Of a stretch of 64,000 nucleotides of DNA, positions 26,994 to 34,742 are shown piece after piece. Each line of letters opens with the position of its first letter. The stretch's first letter is position 1. Below the pieces are notes generated by a model, which made no database searches, was not told the origin of the DNA, and saw only the letters and a program-made list of their open reading frames with translations. A program made the translations under genes and the position numbers. This DNA comes from an uncultured Bacteroidales bacterium (GTDB taxonomy: Bacteria > Bacteroidota > Bacteroidia > Bacteroidales > F082), in the NCBI GenBank assembly GCA_905236635.1, contig CAJOCJ010000005.1, positions 1 to 64,000 of the forward strand, in the 5' to 3' direction.

Positions 26994-29066
26994 TTACTTC
27001 AAGTAGGTATCAAGCCAGTTCTTGAAGCGTCTCTGCCACAAAATTCCATTCTGCGGCTTCAGCACCCAGTGGTTCTCATCCGGGAAATAGAGGAACTCTG
27101 CTGGGATGCCGCGTAAGACCGCCGCATTATATGCCTGCATGCCTTGCGTGAAGCAGATTCTGTAGTCCAGACCGCCATGGATCACGAGGATTGGAGCAGT
27201 CCACTTGTCCACGAAGAGGTGAGGCGAGTTGGAGTATGACCACTGAACCACAGGGTTGTCCTTATCCCAGTAAGGTCCGCCGAGATCCCAGTTTACAAAC
27301 CACATCTCCTCAGTCTCAAGATATTGTGCGTCAAGGTTAAACATGCCGTCGTGGGCTATCAGAGCCTTGAAACGTCCGTCGTGATGACCTGCGAGCCAGA
27401 ACACCGAGAAGCCGCCGAAGCTTGCGCCGACAGCGCCGAGTCGCTCTTCATCAACAAACGGTTCTTTTGCCAGGGCGTCGATGGCTGATAGGTAGTCTTT
27501 CATGCACTGTCCGCCGTAGTCGCCGCTAATCTCCTCGTTCCATTCCTGTCCGAAGCCCGGGAGGCCGCGTCTGTTAGGAGCCACCACGATATAGCCGTTG
27601 GCCGCCATCTGCTGGAAGTTCCAGCGATATGACCAGAACTGGCTCACAGTGCTCTGTGGACCGCCTTCGCAGTACAGAAGGGTAGGATATTTCTTGTTTT
27701 TGTCGAAATGAGGCGGGTAGATGACCCATGTCAACATCATCTTGTCGTCTGTGGTCTTGATCCATCTCTCTTCGACTTCCGCTGTTGTCAACTGCTTGAA
27801 GATGTTGTCGTTGACATGTGTGATGACCTCGAAAGAGCCATTCTTCGGGTCGATGCTGTAAAGCTCGGTCGGATGGCTCATCGACTGCTGTCCGCCTATG
27901 AGTTTGTCGCCTGCCACTGCCAACGACACGAAGTTGTGCTTGCCTGTGGTGATCTTGCGGATGGTGCCGGTGTTGAGGTTGAGCTCGTAAATCTGGTCGG
28001 TGGCATGAATATCGCTGATGAAATAAATCTTGGTACCGTCGGCAGACCATGTCAGACTCGTTGAGTTCTGGTCGAAGCCGAGACTGTAGTCGGTCTTCTC
28101 ACCTGTGGCGAGGTTCATGACATAAAGACGCTGTTTGTCAGCCTCATAGCCGTCGCGTTCCATGCTCTCCCAAGCCATCATGTTGCCCGTCGGGGCGACG
28201 CTGATGTTGAGGTCGTAGCCCATCATGCCCTCAGTGAGGTTGGCTGTCTGTCCAGCCACAATGCTGTATCTGTAAATGTCGGTGTTTGTTGAGGTTGTAT
28301 AGTCTTTGCCTTCTTTCTTGCGGCAGCAGTATAGCACCGCGCTGTTGTCTTCGGTGAATGCCACCTGCTCCATGCCGCCCCATGGCCTGACCGGCGATTC
28401 CCAAGGCTCGCCCTCAAGGATATCCAAGCCACTTGTAATCAATCCGTTAGCTGTTGATGCAAGGAACAAATGGCTGTAGGTGTCAACCCACTGGTCCCAA
28501 TGACGGTACATCAGGTCGTTGTTGATTCTTCCTGACGAAAGCTGGAGGTCAGGGTAGATGTCAGCGACGGTCTCCTTCATCTTCACCTCAGCCGAATACA
28601 CGAGCTGATTGCCGTCAGGACTGTATTTGAAACCCGTGATACCATCAGGGATGTCGGTGATTTGCTTGCGGCTCCTGCCTTTGGTATCCATCTCCCATAG
28701 CTGCATGTCGCCCGATGCCGCTGTCATGAAAGCTATGTTGCCGGATGGCGTGAATGTCGGACTGTATTCGCTGAAACCGCCATTTGTGAGACATTTCACG
28801 TTCTTGCCGTTGGCATCCATGATGTAAATCCTCGAGAAGCCCTTGTTTTCGTCAACGTAGTAGTCGGTGACGTTGTAAACGACCTTCTGAGCGTCAGGCG
28901 ACACTGAGAATTCGCCGATTCTGCCCATGCTCCAAAGCACTTCGGGCGTCTGGATGTCGGATGTGAGTTTGATTTTTTCGCGCACCGGAGCCTTTGGCTT
29001 CGAAGCGTCACCGCACGACTGTAACATCAACAGTATCAATGCGATAGGAAGCAATAACTTTTTCAT
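26994..29066 (-). CDS. S9 family prolyl oligopeptidase-type serine peptidase lipoprotein
   Basis: The 690-aa peptidase has a lipoprotein signal (MKKLLLPIALILLMLQSC). The central region is a WD40-like beta propeller (repeats such as VSPDAQKVVYNVTDYYVD and YSPDGNQLVYSAEVK). The C-terminal alpha/beta hydrolase has the catalytic serine in GASFGG (about residue 552), the aspartate in GGLDYRIC and the histidine in DENHW. It probably cleaves oligopeptides in the periplasm or at the cell surface. The ATG at 29066 is chosen because it starts the signal peptide; the in-frame ATG at 29102 is upstream of the promoter. Confidence 0.92.
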   Translation of the reverse strand: MKKLLLPIALILLMLQSCGDASKPKAPVREKIKLTSDIQTPEVLWSMGRIGEFSVSPDAQKVVYNVTDYYVDENKGFSRIYIMDANGKNVKCLTNGGFSEYSPTFTPSGNIAFMTAASGDMQLWEMDTKGRSRKQITDIPDGITGFKYSPDGNQLVYSAEVKMKETVADIYPDLQLSSGRINNDLMYRHWDQWVDTYSHLFLASTANGLITSGLDILEGEPWESPVRPWGGMEQVAFTEDNSAVLYCCRKKEGKDYTTSTNTDIYRYSIVAGQTANLTEGMMGYDLNISVAPTGNMMAWESMERDGYEADKQRLYVMNLATGEKTDYSLGFDQNSTSLTWSADGTKIYFISDIHATDQIYELNLNTGTIRKITTGKHNFVSLAVAGDKLIGGQQSMSHPTELYSIDPKNGSFEVITHVNDNIFKQLTTAEVEERWIKTTDDKMMLTWVIYPPHFDKNKKYPTLLYCEGGPQSTVSQFWSYRWNFQQMAANGYIVVAPNRRGLPGFGQEWNEEISGDYGGQCMKDYLSAIDALAKEPFVDEERLGAVGASFGGFSVFWLAGHHDGRFKALIAHDGMFNLDAQYLETEEMWFVNWDLGGPYWDKDNPVVQWSYSNSPHLFVDKWTAPILVIHGGLDYRICFTQGMQAYNAAVLRGIPAEFLYFPDENHWVLKPQNGILWQRRFKNWLDTYLK

Positions 29067-29099
29067 ATCATTTAAATTTAATTTCCTATTAATGTTTTG

Positions 29100-29126
29100 C
29101 AAATTTACAAATAAGTTTTAACTTTG
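29100..29126. promoter_or_regulatory. Overlapping divergent -7 elements of the S9 peptidase and PNGase F-like genes
   Basis: TAAATTTG on the reverse strand (29100-29107) faces the S9 peptidase gene, and TAACTTTG on the forward strand (29119-29126) faces the PNGase F-like gene. The two divergent genes share a 74-base spacer, so their transcription could influence each other. The -33 boxes are not clear. Confidence 0.45.
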
Positions 29127-29140
29127 CAAAAATTTTTCTT

Positions 29141-30829
29141 ATGAAGCGCACATTATTAATATTAGTTCTTATCTTCGCCACGATGATGGCATCGGCACAG
29201 CAACGCCTTGTGTATCAGTCATATATGCTCGGTTCAGACAGCGGCGACACCACCTTCCGTGAGGTCTTGCGTTATAAAAACCAATTGAAAACACATGATA
29301 TTCAAGAGTTTGAAGGCAAACTGATTCAAGGATTGTCGACAGATTACACTTTCGTGGATTATGACGCCGATTCGGCTTATTTCCAGATGAATTATCAGGA
29401 TGGCGAGTCGTATTATTACGCTTATCCATTGAAAACCAATGATATAGAGTTCGAAGAAATCGGCTCGGAGAAGGTTAAAGGCTACAATTGTAAAAAATAT
29501 AAGACATCGATAAACTCAAACACGATAGAGGTCTGGATGACGGAAAGCCTTGGCTATGATGCGTCTCCGGTGACATCGCGCGGCTATCTGAAAGGCGTGA
29601 TGGTGCGTCAGGCGATAAACGGCAACCGCATCATGGATCTTAAGTCGGTTAAGAAAGACAAGAAGCTAAAGAAAGGCTTAATCCCTGATAATCTTGGAGT
29701 TAGGAAGAGTGGGAGAGAGCTTAACAACATAAAAAAGGAGAAGCTGATTATCCGCACCAAGATTTTCGATGACGACCAGATTCATTTTGTGAAAATGGAC
29801 AAATTCCAAGGCGAAATCCCGTTCGACACGGTGATTCATTTCTCATGGGGGACGATAATCCTGAAACGTGTGAATCTGCCTGTTTTGCCTGAGCATTACC
29901 AACTTTTTGCAGAGCTTCACCAGCGCTCCAACGGCGATGCCTACGACCGCTCGGGCTCAGTCTTCGTCATCCCGATGGACAGGAAGCTTTCGTTGTGCAA
30001 TGCTTTAATTGACAGCATTGAAACCATTCCTTGTCAATTAGATAAAAATGGCAATAAATACCAAGGTATACGCCTTGAAGACGACTACATGCCCGTTGTC
30101 GAGCTGATGCGTTTTTTCACTCCGTTTGGCGTGAACCATTTCAACGACAGGGTGCAGCTCGACGGTCTGGAATGGGCTGACGAGGCATATTACAAGATGG
30201 AGGTTTCGGAGCTTTCCGACCGTCTCCATGGTGATGTCCTGATAGGCGCTTTCATCGGTAATTATGATGGCGGCGGACATAAGGTCTCATTGGATTTGGT
30301 GGCATATCCGCAGGATTACGACGGCGATGTGTCGAAAAACAGCCGTTGGAGTCTGCCACTGTTCAACACCTGCAACGTGATGGAGATGTCGGGTCAGAAC
30401 TACGGCAGGTTGTTCCAGACCGACAGTCTTACGGTAGAGTTTGACATTCCTGAAGGCGTTGAGAATCTGAGGCTTAGATACATCACAACAGGCCATGGCG
30501 GCTGGGATGGCGGCGACGAGTTCAACCCGAAGGAGAATACCATCATCATTGACGGTGAGAAAGTGTTCAGATACACTCCATGGCGTTGTGACTGTGCCAC
30601 TTACCGTGAGTTGAACCCAGTCTCGGGCAATTTCTGGAATGGAGTGTCATCATCCGACCTGTCGCGTTCGGGCTGGTGTCCGGGGACGGCGACCAATCCG
30701 GTTTATTTCGACTTAAGTGACTTGAAGCCGGGGCATCACACGATAACAGTGGCCATCCCGCAAGGCGCTGACGAAGGCGGCAGCTTCAGCCATTGGATGG
30801 TAAGCGGGGTGCTGGTGGGATCATTTTGA
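29141..30829 (+). CDS. PNGase F-like peptide-N-glycosidase with N-terminal PNGase F-II/GLPGLI-like domain
   Basis: The protein of 562 aa has a signal peptide (MKRTLLILVLIFATMMASAQ). The first ~200 residues resemble the N-terminal domain of PNGase F-II/GLPGLI proteins (GSEKVKGYNCKKYKTSINSNTIEVWMTESLG). The C-terminal half is PNGase F-like: TGHGGWDGGDEFNPKENTIIIDG, WRCDCATYRELNP and SSSDLSRSGWCPGTATNP, ending with SHWMVSGVLVGSF. It should remove N-linked glycans from asparagine of glycoproteins in the periplasm or outside the cell. The link with the GH20 gene at 59 kb is functional inference. Catalytic residues were not aligned. Confidence 0.85.
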   Translation: MKRTLLILVLIFATMMASAQQRLVYQSYMLGSDSGDTTFREVLRYKNQLKTHDIQEFEGKLIQGLSTDYTFVDYDADSAYFQMNYQDGESYYYAYPLKTNDIEFEEIGSEKVKGYNCKKYKTSINSNTIEVWMTESLGYDASPVTSRGYLKGVMVRQAINGNRIMDLKSVKKDKKLKKGLIPDNLGVRKSGRELNNIKKEKLIIRTKIFDDDQIHFVKMDKFQGEIPFDTVIHFSWGTIILKRVNLPVLPEHYQLFAELHQRSNGDAYDRSGSVFVIPMDRKLSLCNALIDSIETIPCQLDKNGNKYQGIRLEDDYMPVVELMRFFTPFGVNHFNDRVQLDGLEWADEAYYKMEVSELSDRLHGDVLIGAFIGNYDGGGHKVSLDLVAYPQDYDGDVSKNSRWSLPLFNTCNVMEMSGQNYGRLFQTDSLTVEFDIPEGVENLRLRYITTGHGGWDGGDEFNPKENTIIIDGEKVFRYTPWRCDCATYRELNPVSGNFWNGVSSSDLSRSGWCPGTATNPVYFDLSDLKPGHHTITVAIPQGADEGGSFSHWMVSGVLVGSF

Positions 30830-30847
30830 TTTTTTTCAAAAAATTGG

Positions 30848-30877
30848 TTGCGCGTTAGGAAATTTGTTGTATTTTTG
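30848..30877 (+). promoter_or_regulatory. Stable-RNA-type promoter upstream of a candidate small RNA
   Basis: TTG (30848-30850), 19 bases, TATTTTTG (30870-30877), then CAGCG. The upstream context TTTTTTTCAAAAAATTGG and the GCGCG segment strongly resemble the tRNA-Leu promoter (CAAAAAATTG, CGCGTG, TATTTTTGCAACG). No protein gene begins downstream on this strand. Confidence 0.6.
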
Positions 30878-30881
30878 CAGC

Positions 30882-30949
30882 GTGAAAAAAGTCGGTTCCG
30901 TATGTGACCATTAATTTGTGACGCTTGGTACGGTCGGCTTTTTTTCTTT
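30882..30949 (+). ncRNA. Candidate structured small RNA with terminator-like stem
   Basis: The RNA would start near 30882 and fold by pairing AAAAAAGTCGG with the GGTCGGCTTTTTTT segment and CCGTA with TACGG, leaving a loop of about 26 bases, and end in a T-rich stretch. A tRNA-like promoter precedes it by the correct distance. It is not recognised as a known Bacteroidota RNA family. Alternatively it is only a terminator for the PNGase F-like gene, but the promoter argues for a transcript of its own. Confidence 0.5.
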
Positions 30950-31131
30950 TACCTCTATTTTATTGACACAGTATTGAATATGTTTGTTATCTGAACGTAG
31001 ACTTCTTCTTTCTTTACTGCGGTTTTTCGCTGTCGGAATTCCCTGAATGTATTCCGGTAAATTGTTGTTGTTATTTATTTCCATGAATTAAAATATTAAA
31101 AGATTTCAAAAATAATGTTGAATTCCTCGTC

Positions 31132-31204
31132 GATACTTTTTTCTTGACAAAAAAGTATCCAAAAAATCAAGGCCCGAATAAAACGGAGCCCCGCTATTCG
31201 GGCC
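31132..31204. repeat. Double hairpin element between the small RNA and the ORF6N gene
   Basis: GATACTTTTTT (31132-31142), loop CTTGAC, AAAAAAGTATC (31149-31159) is a perfect 11-base stem. A second stem follows: GGCCCGAAT (31171-31179) and ATTCGGGCC (31196-31204). The linking text ATCCAAAAAATCAAGGCCCG is typical of a widespread Bacteroidota intergenic repeat. The space between 30950 and 31131 is AT-rich with no gene that I can support. Confidence 0.65.
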
Positions 31205-31217
31205 GTGGCCACCGCAC

Positions 31218-32132
31218 TTAATACAAAATCTTCTCTTTCTCGATATTCAGTTTAGAAAACGCGAACATCTTTTTGCCGAGGTCTTTTAATGAAGCTCCGA
31301 TATGATATACTTCATCGTCGATTATTAAGAATCGGTCGTGAGAATTCTTGAAAACCTTAATATCTATTGGCTGATACTGCGTATTATGTTTTTGCAAATC
31401 GAGTTTCAGATCTTTTGAAAGATTTGCTGTGTAAATGGTAGCTTTTACGCCATCATTTCGTTTGTTTAGTATTGTTAATACAGACTCGTCGATGTAGTTG
31501 TCGATAAGGATGATTTCGTGCTTTGCTCTTCTGATTAAATCTGAAATAAATACAAAGGCGTCAAATTGTTGTCCGCAATAAAAAATATAGTCTTTCAATA
31601 TCGGTTCTGAGAAATCGCGAATGATTTCATCCATATTGTCTTTTGTAATCATTTTGTTTTTCAGATCTTCGATGTCGTTTGAATTCTTCTCTGTTTGCCG
31701 TGCTAAACACAGTATTTCATTGTAACCCAGTACATTATTATTCTGAATAATGTAGTCCTTCATTTGTTTAAAAAGCCTAATTAACTTTTTGCTTTGTTGT
31801 ACGGCCAAATCGCCTTTAAGCACGGTCATAAGCATATAAATTCCTTGTTCTGTAAAAGCGTATGGCTTATATTTTACATTGCTTCCGCGTCCGGTGTTCA
31901 AGGTGAAAATTTTGCACCTTGAAAGCTCTGCTACTTCGTCATCAGTCAGCTGAAAACGGAAATCTTCATCAAATCGCTCGATATTGTTTTTAACCTGACG
32001 ATTAAAGTTTTTCGTTTCGTAGCCATAAATTTTGGCCAAATCAAAATCAAGCATAACTTGAATGCCTCTGATGGTATAGATTTTAGATCTCAAACCATCT
32101 TCATCATAAATTGGTAAATTGTTCTTTTCCAT
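31218..32132 (-). CDS. ORF6N domain protein with C-terminal PLD-like domain
   Basis: The protein of 304 aa begins with the ORF6N (KilA-N-related) DNA-binding domain, about residues 12-110: GIQVMLDFDLAKIYGYETKNFNRQVKNNIERF, FQLTDDEV, and RGSNVKYKPYAFTEQGIYML. A coiled middle follows. The C-terminal part (about 185-295) resembles a phospholipase D-like nuclease fold, with an HDRFLIID segment in place of a full HKD motif. ORF6N proteins are common in phage and mobile regions. The gene is at the left edge of the accessory region and is divergent from hsdM. The function is unknown; DNA or RNA processing is likely. Confidence 0.75.
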   Translation of the reverse strand: MEKNNLPIYDEDGLRSKIYTIRGIQVMLDFDLAKIYGYETKNFNRQVKNNIERFDEDFRFQLTDDEVAELSRCKIFTLNTGRGSNVKYKPYAFTEQGIYMLMTVLKGDLAVQQSKKLIRLFKQMKDYIIQNNNVLGYNEILCLARQTEKNSNDIEDLKNKMITKDNMDEIIRDFSEPILKDYIFYCGQQFDAFVFISDLIRRAKHEIILIDNYIDESVLTILNKRNDGVKATIYTANLSKDLKLDLQKHNTQYQPIDIKVFKNSHDRFLIIDDEVYHIGASLKDLGKKMFAFSKLNIEKEKILY

Positions 32133-32260
32133 AAATTTAAATTTTTAGAAACCTCACTGCAAAAATATAGCAAAAAATCGTTGTGTTTTCAGCTTTTACG
32201 CTTTTTAACACAAATTGCATGAATTTGAAATTTTTGTTAAAATTTCTTTACAAAAAACTC

Positions 32261-32303
32261 TAAATCTCCTAAACTTCTAAGCTTATAAGCTCATAAGCTA
32301 AAC
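32261..32303. repeat. AGCTTATAAGCT repeat at left side of the restriction island
   Basis: Read on the reverse strand this gives AGCTTATGAGCTTATAAGCT followed by TAGAAGTTTAGG. A related sequence is found in the opposite orientation at 45457-45494, just after the first Fic gene. The two copies bracket the region from hsdM to Fic. Confidence 0.5.
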
Positions 32304-32362
32304 AAAATGTTAAAAAAATTTTACAAATAGTGCCCAAAAATGAAATAGGTGAGAAAATTTTG

Positions 32363-32370
32363 TATCTTTG
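32363..32370 (+). promoter_or_regulatory. Putative -7 promoter element of the hsd operon
   Basis: TATCTTTG lies 35 bases before the hsdM ATG. The flanking 32133-32360 region is AT-rich without a gene. No -33 TTG is at consensus spacing. Confidence 0.45.
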
Positions 32371-32405
32371 TAGTGTAAAACAAAAGCATTTTTAAGAACT
32401 AGAAG

Positions 32406-34439
32406 ATGATATCAAAACAGGCATTGGGCAACATGCTGTTTGGCATGGCCGATATTTTGCGCGACAAGGTTGAGGATTATAAGTCGTATATCCTTTCGCT
32501 GCTCTTTTTCAAACGTCTTTCCGACAATTACAATTGGGAGACTGAAAACGGCAAGAAACAGTTTGAAATTGAAAACAACAGGAAGCCGACTAACAAAGAG
32601 CTGGATGTGATTATTAAGAAAAAGCACGATTTTATTATTCCTGACGGCTGCTTCTGGGAAGATGTTCGCGTGGCTCCAATTGATAAGAAAAACGAGAAAC
32701 TTGACAAAGCTGTTACGTCTATTGCCGAACAGAATGTCGATAAAAACGGAAAGTATATCCTGAAAGGCATTATCAACACTGTGCGCTGGAACGAACCTGC
32801 TCCAGATGGCTCTGGCGGCAAAAAGCTTGACCCAGAAGTTCTTACAAATCTTATCAACTACTTGAGTGCGGTGGATTTGAGCAACAAGAATGTGACGGTG
32901 GATGTGCTGGGCGATGCCTATGAATATCTTATCAAGCGTTTTGCCGATGAAAACAAGGGCGGCACGATGGCTGGACAGTTCTATACTCCGCAGGAGGTCG
33001 TGGATATCATTGTCCGTTATCTGAAACCCCAGAAAGGCGAGACGATTTATGACCCGACCTGCGGCTCGGGCGGTTTCCTTCTGAATGCGGCAAAATATAT
33101 TCGTGAAAACAATGACAACCCTAAAAGCCGTCTTTTCGGACAGGAACTGGTTTGGAACACTTGGGCTATCTGCAATATCAACATGATTCTGCACGGATTG
33201 GATGCTCGCATCGAACAAGGCGACACTATCCGCGACCCGAAATTCAAGGACGAGCAAAATGAGCTTGAACTCCGTACCTTCGACAAGGTGATGGCTAATT
33301 TCCCGTTCTCGTTGGAAAACTGGGCGCAAAATGGCGAGACCAAGAAGGACAAGAAAGGAAATAACGTAAACAAAAAGGATGGTACGCCACAGATTGAATA
33401 CAAAAAGGAGTTTGCCGACCCATATAACCGTCTCGTTTACGGCATTCCGCCATACAGCAACGGCGATTTCGCTTTCTTGCAGCATATAGTGGCATCTCTC
33501 GACGAGAAAGGTAAGGCTGGCGTGGTTTGTCCGCAGGGTGTGTTGTTCCGCGGACAGCCTGAAAAGACTGAGGAGGAAGACGGACAGAACCGCAAGGCCG
33601 ATGTGGAATATACAATTCGCCGTGGTTTCCTGCAAGGTGTTGACTTTAAGAAAAATATAAATATTATTGACGCTATCGTGGTTTTGCCTGGCAATCTGTT
33701 TTACGGAACCACTATTCCAGGTGCCATAATTTTCTTTGACAAAAACAAACCTGCAGAACGCAAAAACAAGGTGCTGATGGTTTATGCCGCCAAGAAAGGC
33801 TGGTATCGCGAGGATGCCAATATGAGCGTGCTTGAACCTCAAGATGTTTTGCGCATCTCGACCATGCTTGAGAGTTGGGGCGATATAGAAAAGGCCAATA
33901 AATGGATTGTTCTGCAGAAAACAAGACTGCACAAGTTGATAGAGGAGGAACTTGCTTTTCAGTTGTCGGAGATTGAAAACGACACCACCGAAGAGATTGC
34001 AAAAGCCAAAGAAAGACTGGCAAAAGCCGAGGCTGTAGTTAACGAAAAGAAAGCCAAAGGCAACAAACCGACAACTGGTGATAACAAGGCCGTTGACGTC
34101 GCTCGCAAAGCTTTCGACAAAATTACCACCGATAAGACAGCTCGCGAAAATGCCGCCAAAGAAAAGGCAGGGAAACAACGCCAAGCCATTGCCGATGTTG
34201 AAGTTGAGCTGACAAACATGTTTGCCGACCCCGAACTGCGCAAACGTTATTATTCAATCGTTGACATGGACGAGATTGAGGAAAACGAGTTCAACCTCAA
34301 CATTCCGCGCTATGTCGATACCTTTGAGCCTGAGGAACAGATTGACTTGAAGGAAGCCGTTGACGATTTCCAAAAGGCGATGCAAACGGAATCGGATACG
34401 GAGAAGGAACTGGATGAGTTACTGAAAAAATTGCAATGA
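32406..34439 (+). CDS. hsdM: Type I restriction-modification system methyltransferase subunit
   Basis: This is an N6-adenine methyltransferase (677 aa). The N-terminal HsdM domain spans residues 5-160, followed by GGTMAGQFYTPQEVVDIIV, motif I YDPTCGSGGFLLNAA (about 214-228) and motif IV MANFPFS (about 296-302), where the usual NPPF/NPPY is NFPF. A charged, Ala/Lys-rich coiled coil (about 510-620) and a Glu-rich C-terminus complete it. It forms the M2S methylase with HsdS and, with HsdR, the restriction complex. It is the first gene of a tightly spaced operon running to 43674. Confidence 0.94.
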   Translation: MISKQALGNMLFGMADILRDKVEDYKSYILSLLFFKRLSDNYNWETENGKKQFEIENNRKPTNKELDVIIKKKHDFIIPDGCFWEDVRVAPIDKKNEKLDKAVTSIAEQNVDKNGKYILKGIINTVRWNEPAPDGSGGKKLDPEVLTNLINYLSAVDLSNKNVTVDVLGDAYEYLIKRFADENKGGTMAGQFYTPQEVVDIIVRYLKPQKGETIYDPTCGSGGFLLNAAKYIRENNDNPKSRLFGQELVWNTWAICNINMILHGLDARIEQGDTIRDPKFKDEQNELELRTFDKVMANFPFSLENWAQNGETKKDKKGNNVNKKDGTPQIEYKKEFADPYNRLVYGIPPYSNGDFAFLQHIVASLDEKGKAGVVCPQGVLFRGQPEKTEEEDGQNRKADVEYTIRRGFLQGVDFKKNINIIDAIVVLPGNLFYGTTIPGAIIFFDKNKPAERKNKVLMVYAAKKGWYREDANMSVLEPQDVLRISTMLESWGDIEKANKWIVLQKTRLHKLIEEELAFQLSEIENDTTEEIAKAKERLAKAEAVVNEKKAKGNKPTTGDNKAVDVARKAFDKITTDKTARENAAKEKAGKQRQAIADVEVELTNMFADPELRKRYYSIVDMDEIEENEFNLNIPRYVDTFEPEEQIDLKEAVDDFQKAMQTESDTEKELDELLKKLQ

Positions 34440-34442
34440 ACA

Positions 34443-34733
34443 ATGATGGAAGGTTGGAAAACAGATAAGTTGATGAATCTCGTTTCATCTATAACGACGG
34501 GAAAATTGGATGCTAATGCCATGGTGCCCAATGGTCAATATCGTTTTTATACCTGCGCGAAGGAGTATTATTATATTGATAAATATGCGTTTGATGATGA
34601 GGCATTGTTGATTTCTGGAAATGGTGAGTATGTTGGCTACATTCATCATTATAAAGGGAAGTTTAATGCTTACCAGCGAGTATATGTTATTACAGGATTT
34701 AAGATTGATGTGAAGTATTTACAGAACTATTAG
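34443..34733 (+). pseudogene. hsdS: Type I restriction specificity subunit, 5' part, ended by an in-frame amber stop
   Basis: The fragment (96 aa) is the first part of an HsdS target-recognition domain (MEGWKTDKLMNLVSSITTGKLDANAM, then YFYTCAKEY-like and GKFNAYQRVYVITG segments). It stops at TAG (34731-34733) right where HsdS proteins continue into the end of the first recognition domain. The next nine bases and the reading frame starting at 34743 are in the same frame, so a single stop codon divides one HsdS of about 395 aa. Its start lies three bases after the hsdM stop; the ATG at 34446 is equally possible. Confidence 0.8.
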
Positions 34734-34742
34734 AATAGGTAT

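Noticed and set aside
30911-31084. A 57-codon reverse-strand frame starting MEINNNNNLPEYIQ
   Set aside because: It has no convincing promoter, low-complexity composition, no recognisable family and overlaps the candidate small RNA on the other strand.
32412-34184. 590-codon reverse-strand frame inside hsdM
   Set aside because: It is a shadow of hsdM with Phe/Val-rich, non-protein-like content and no similarity to a known family.
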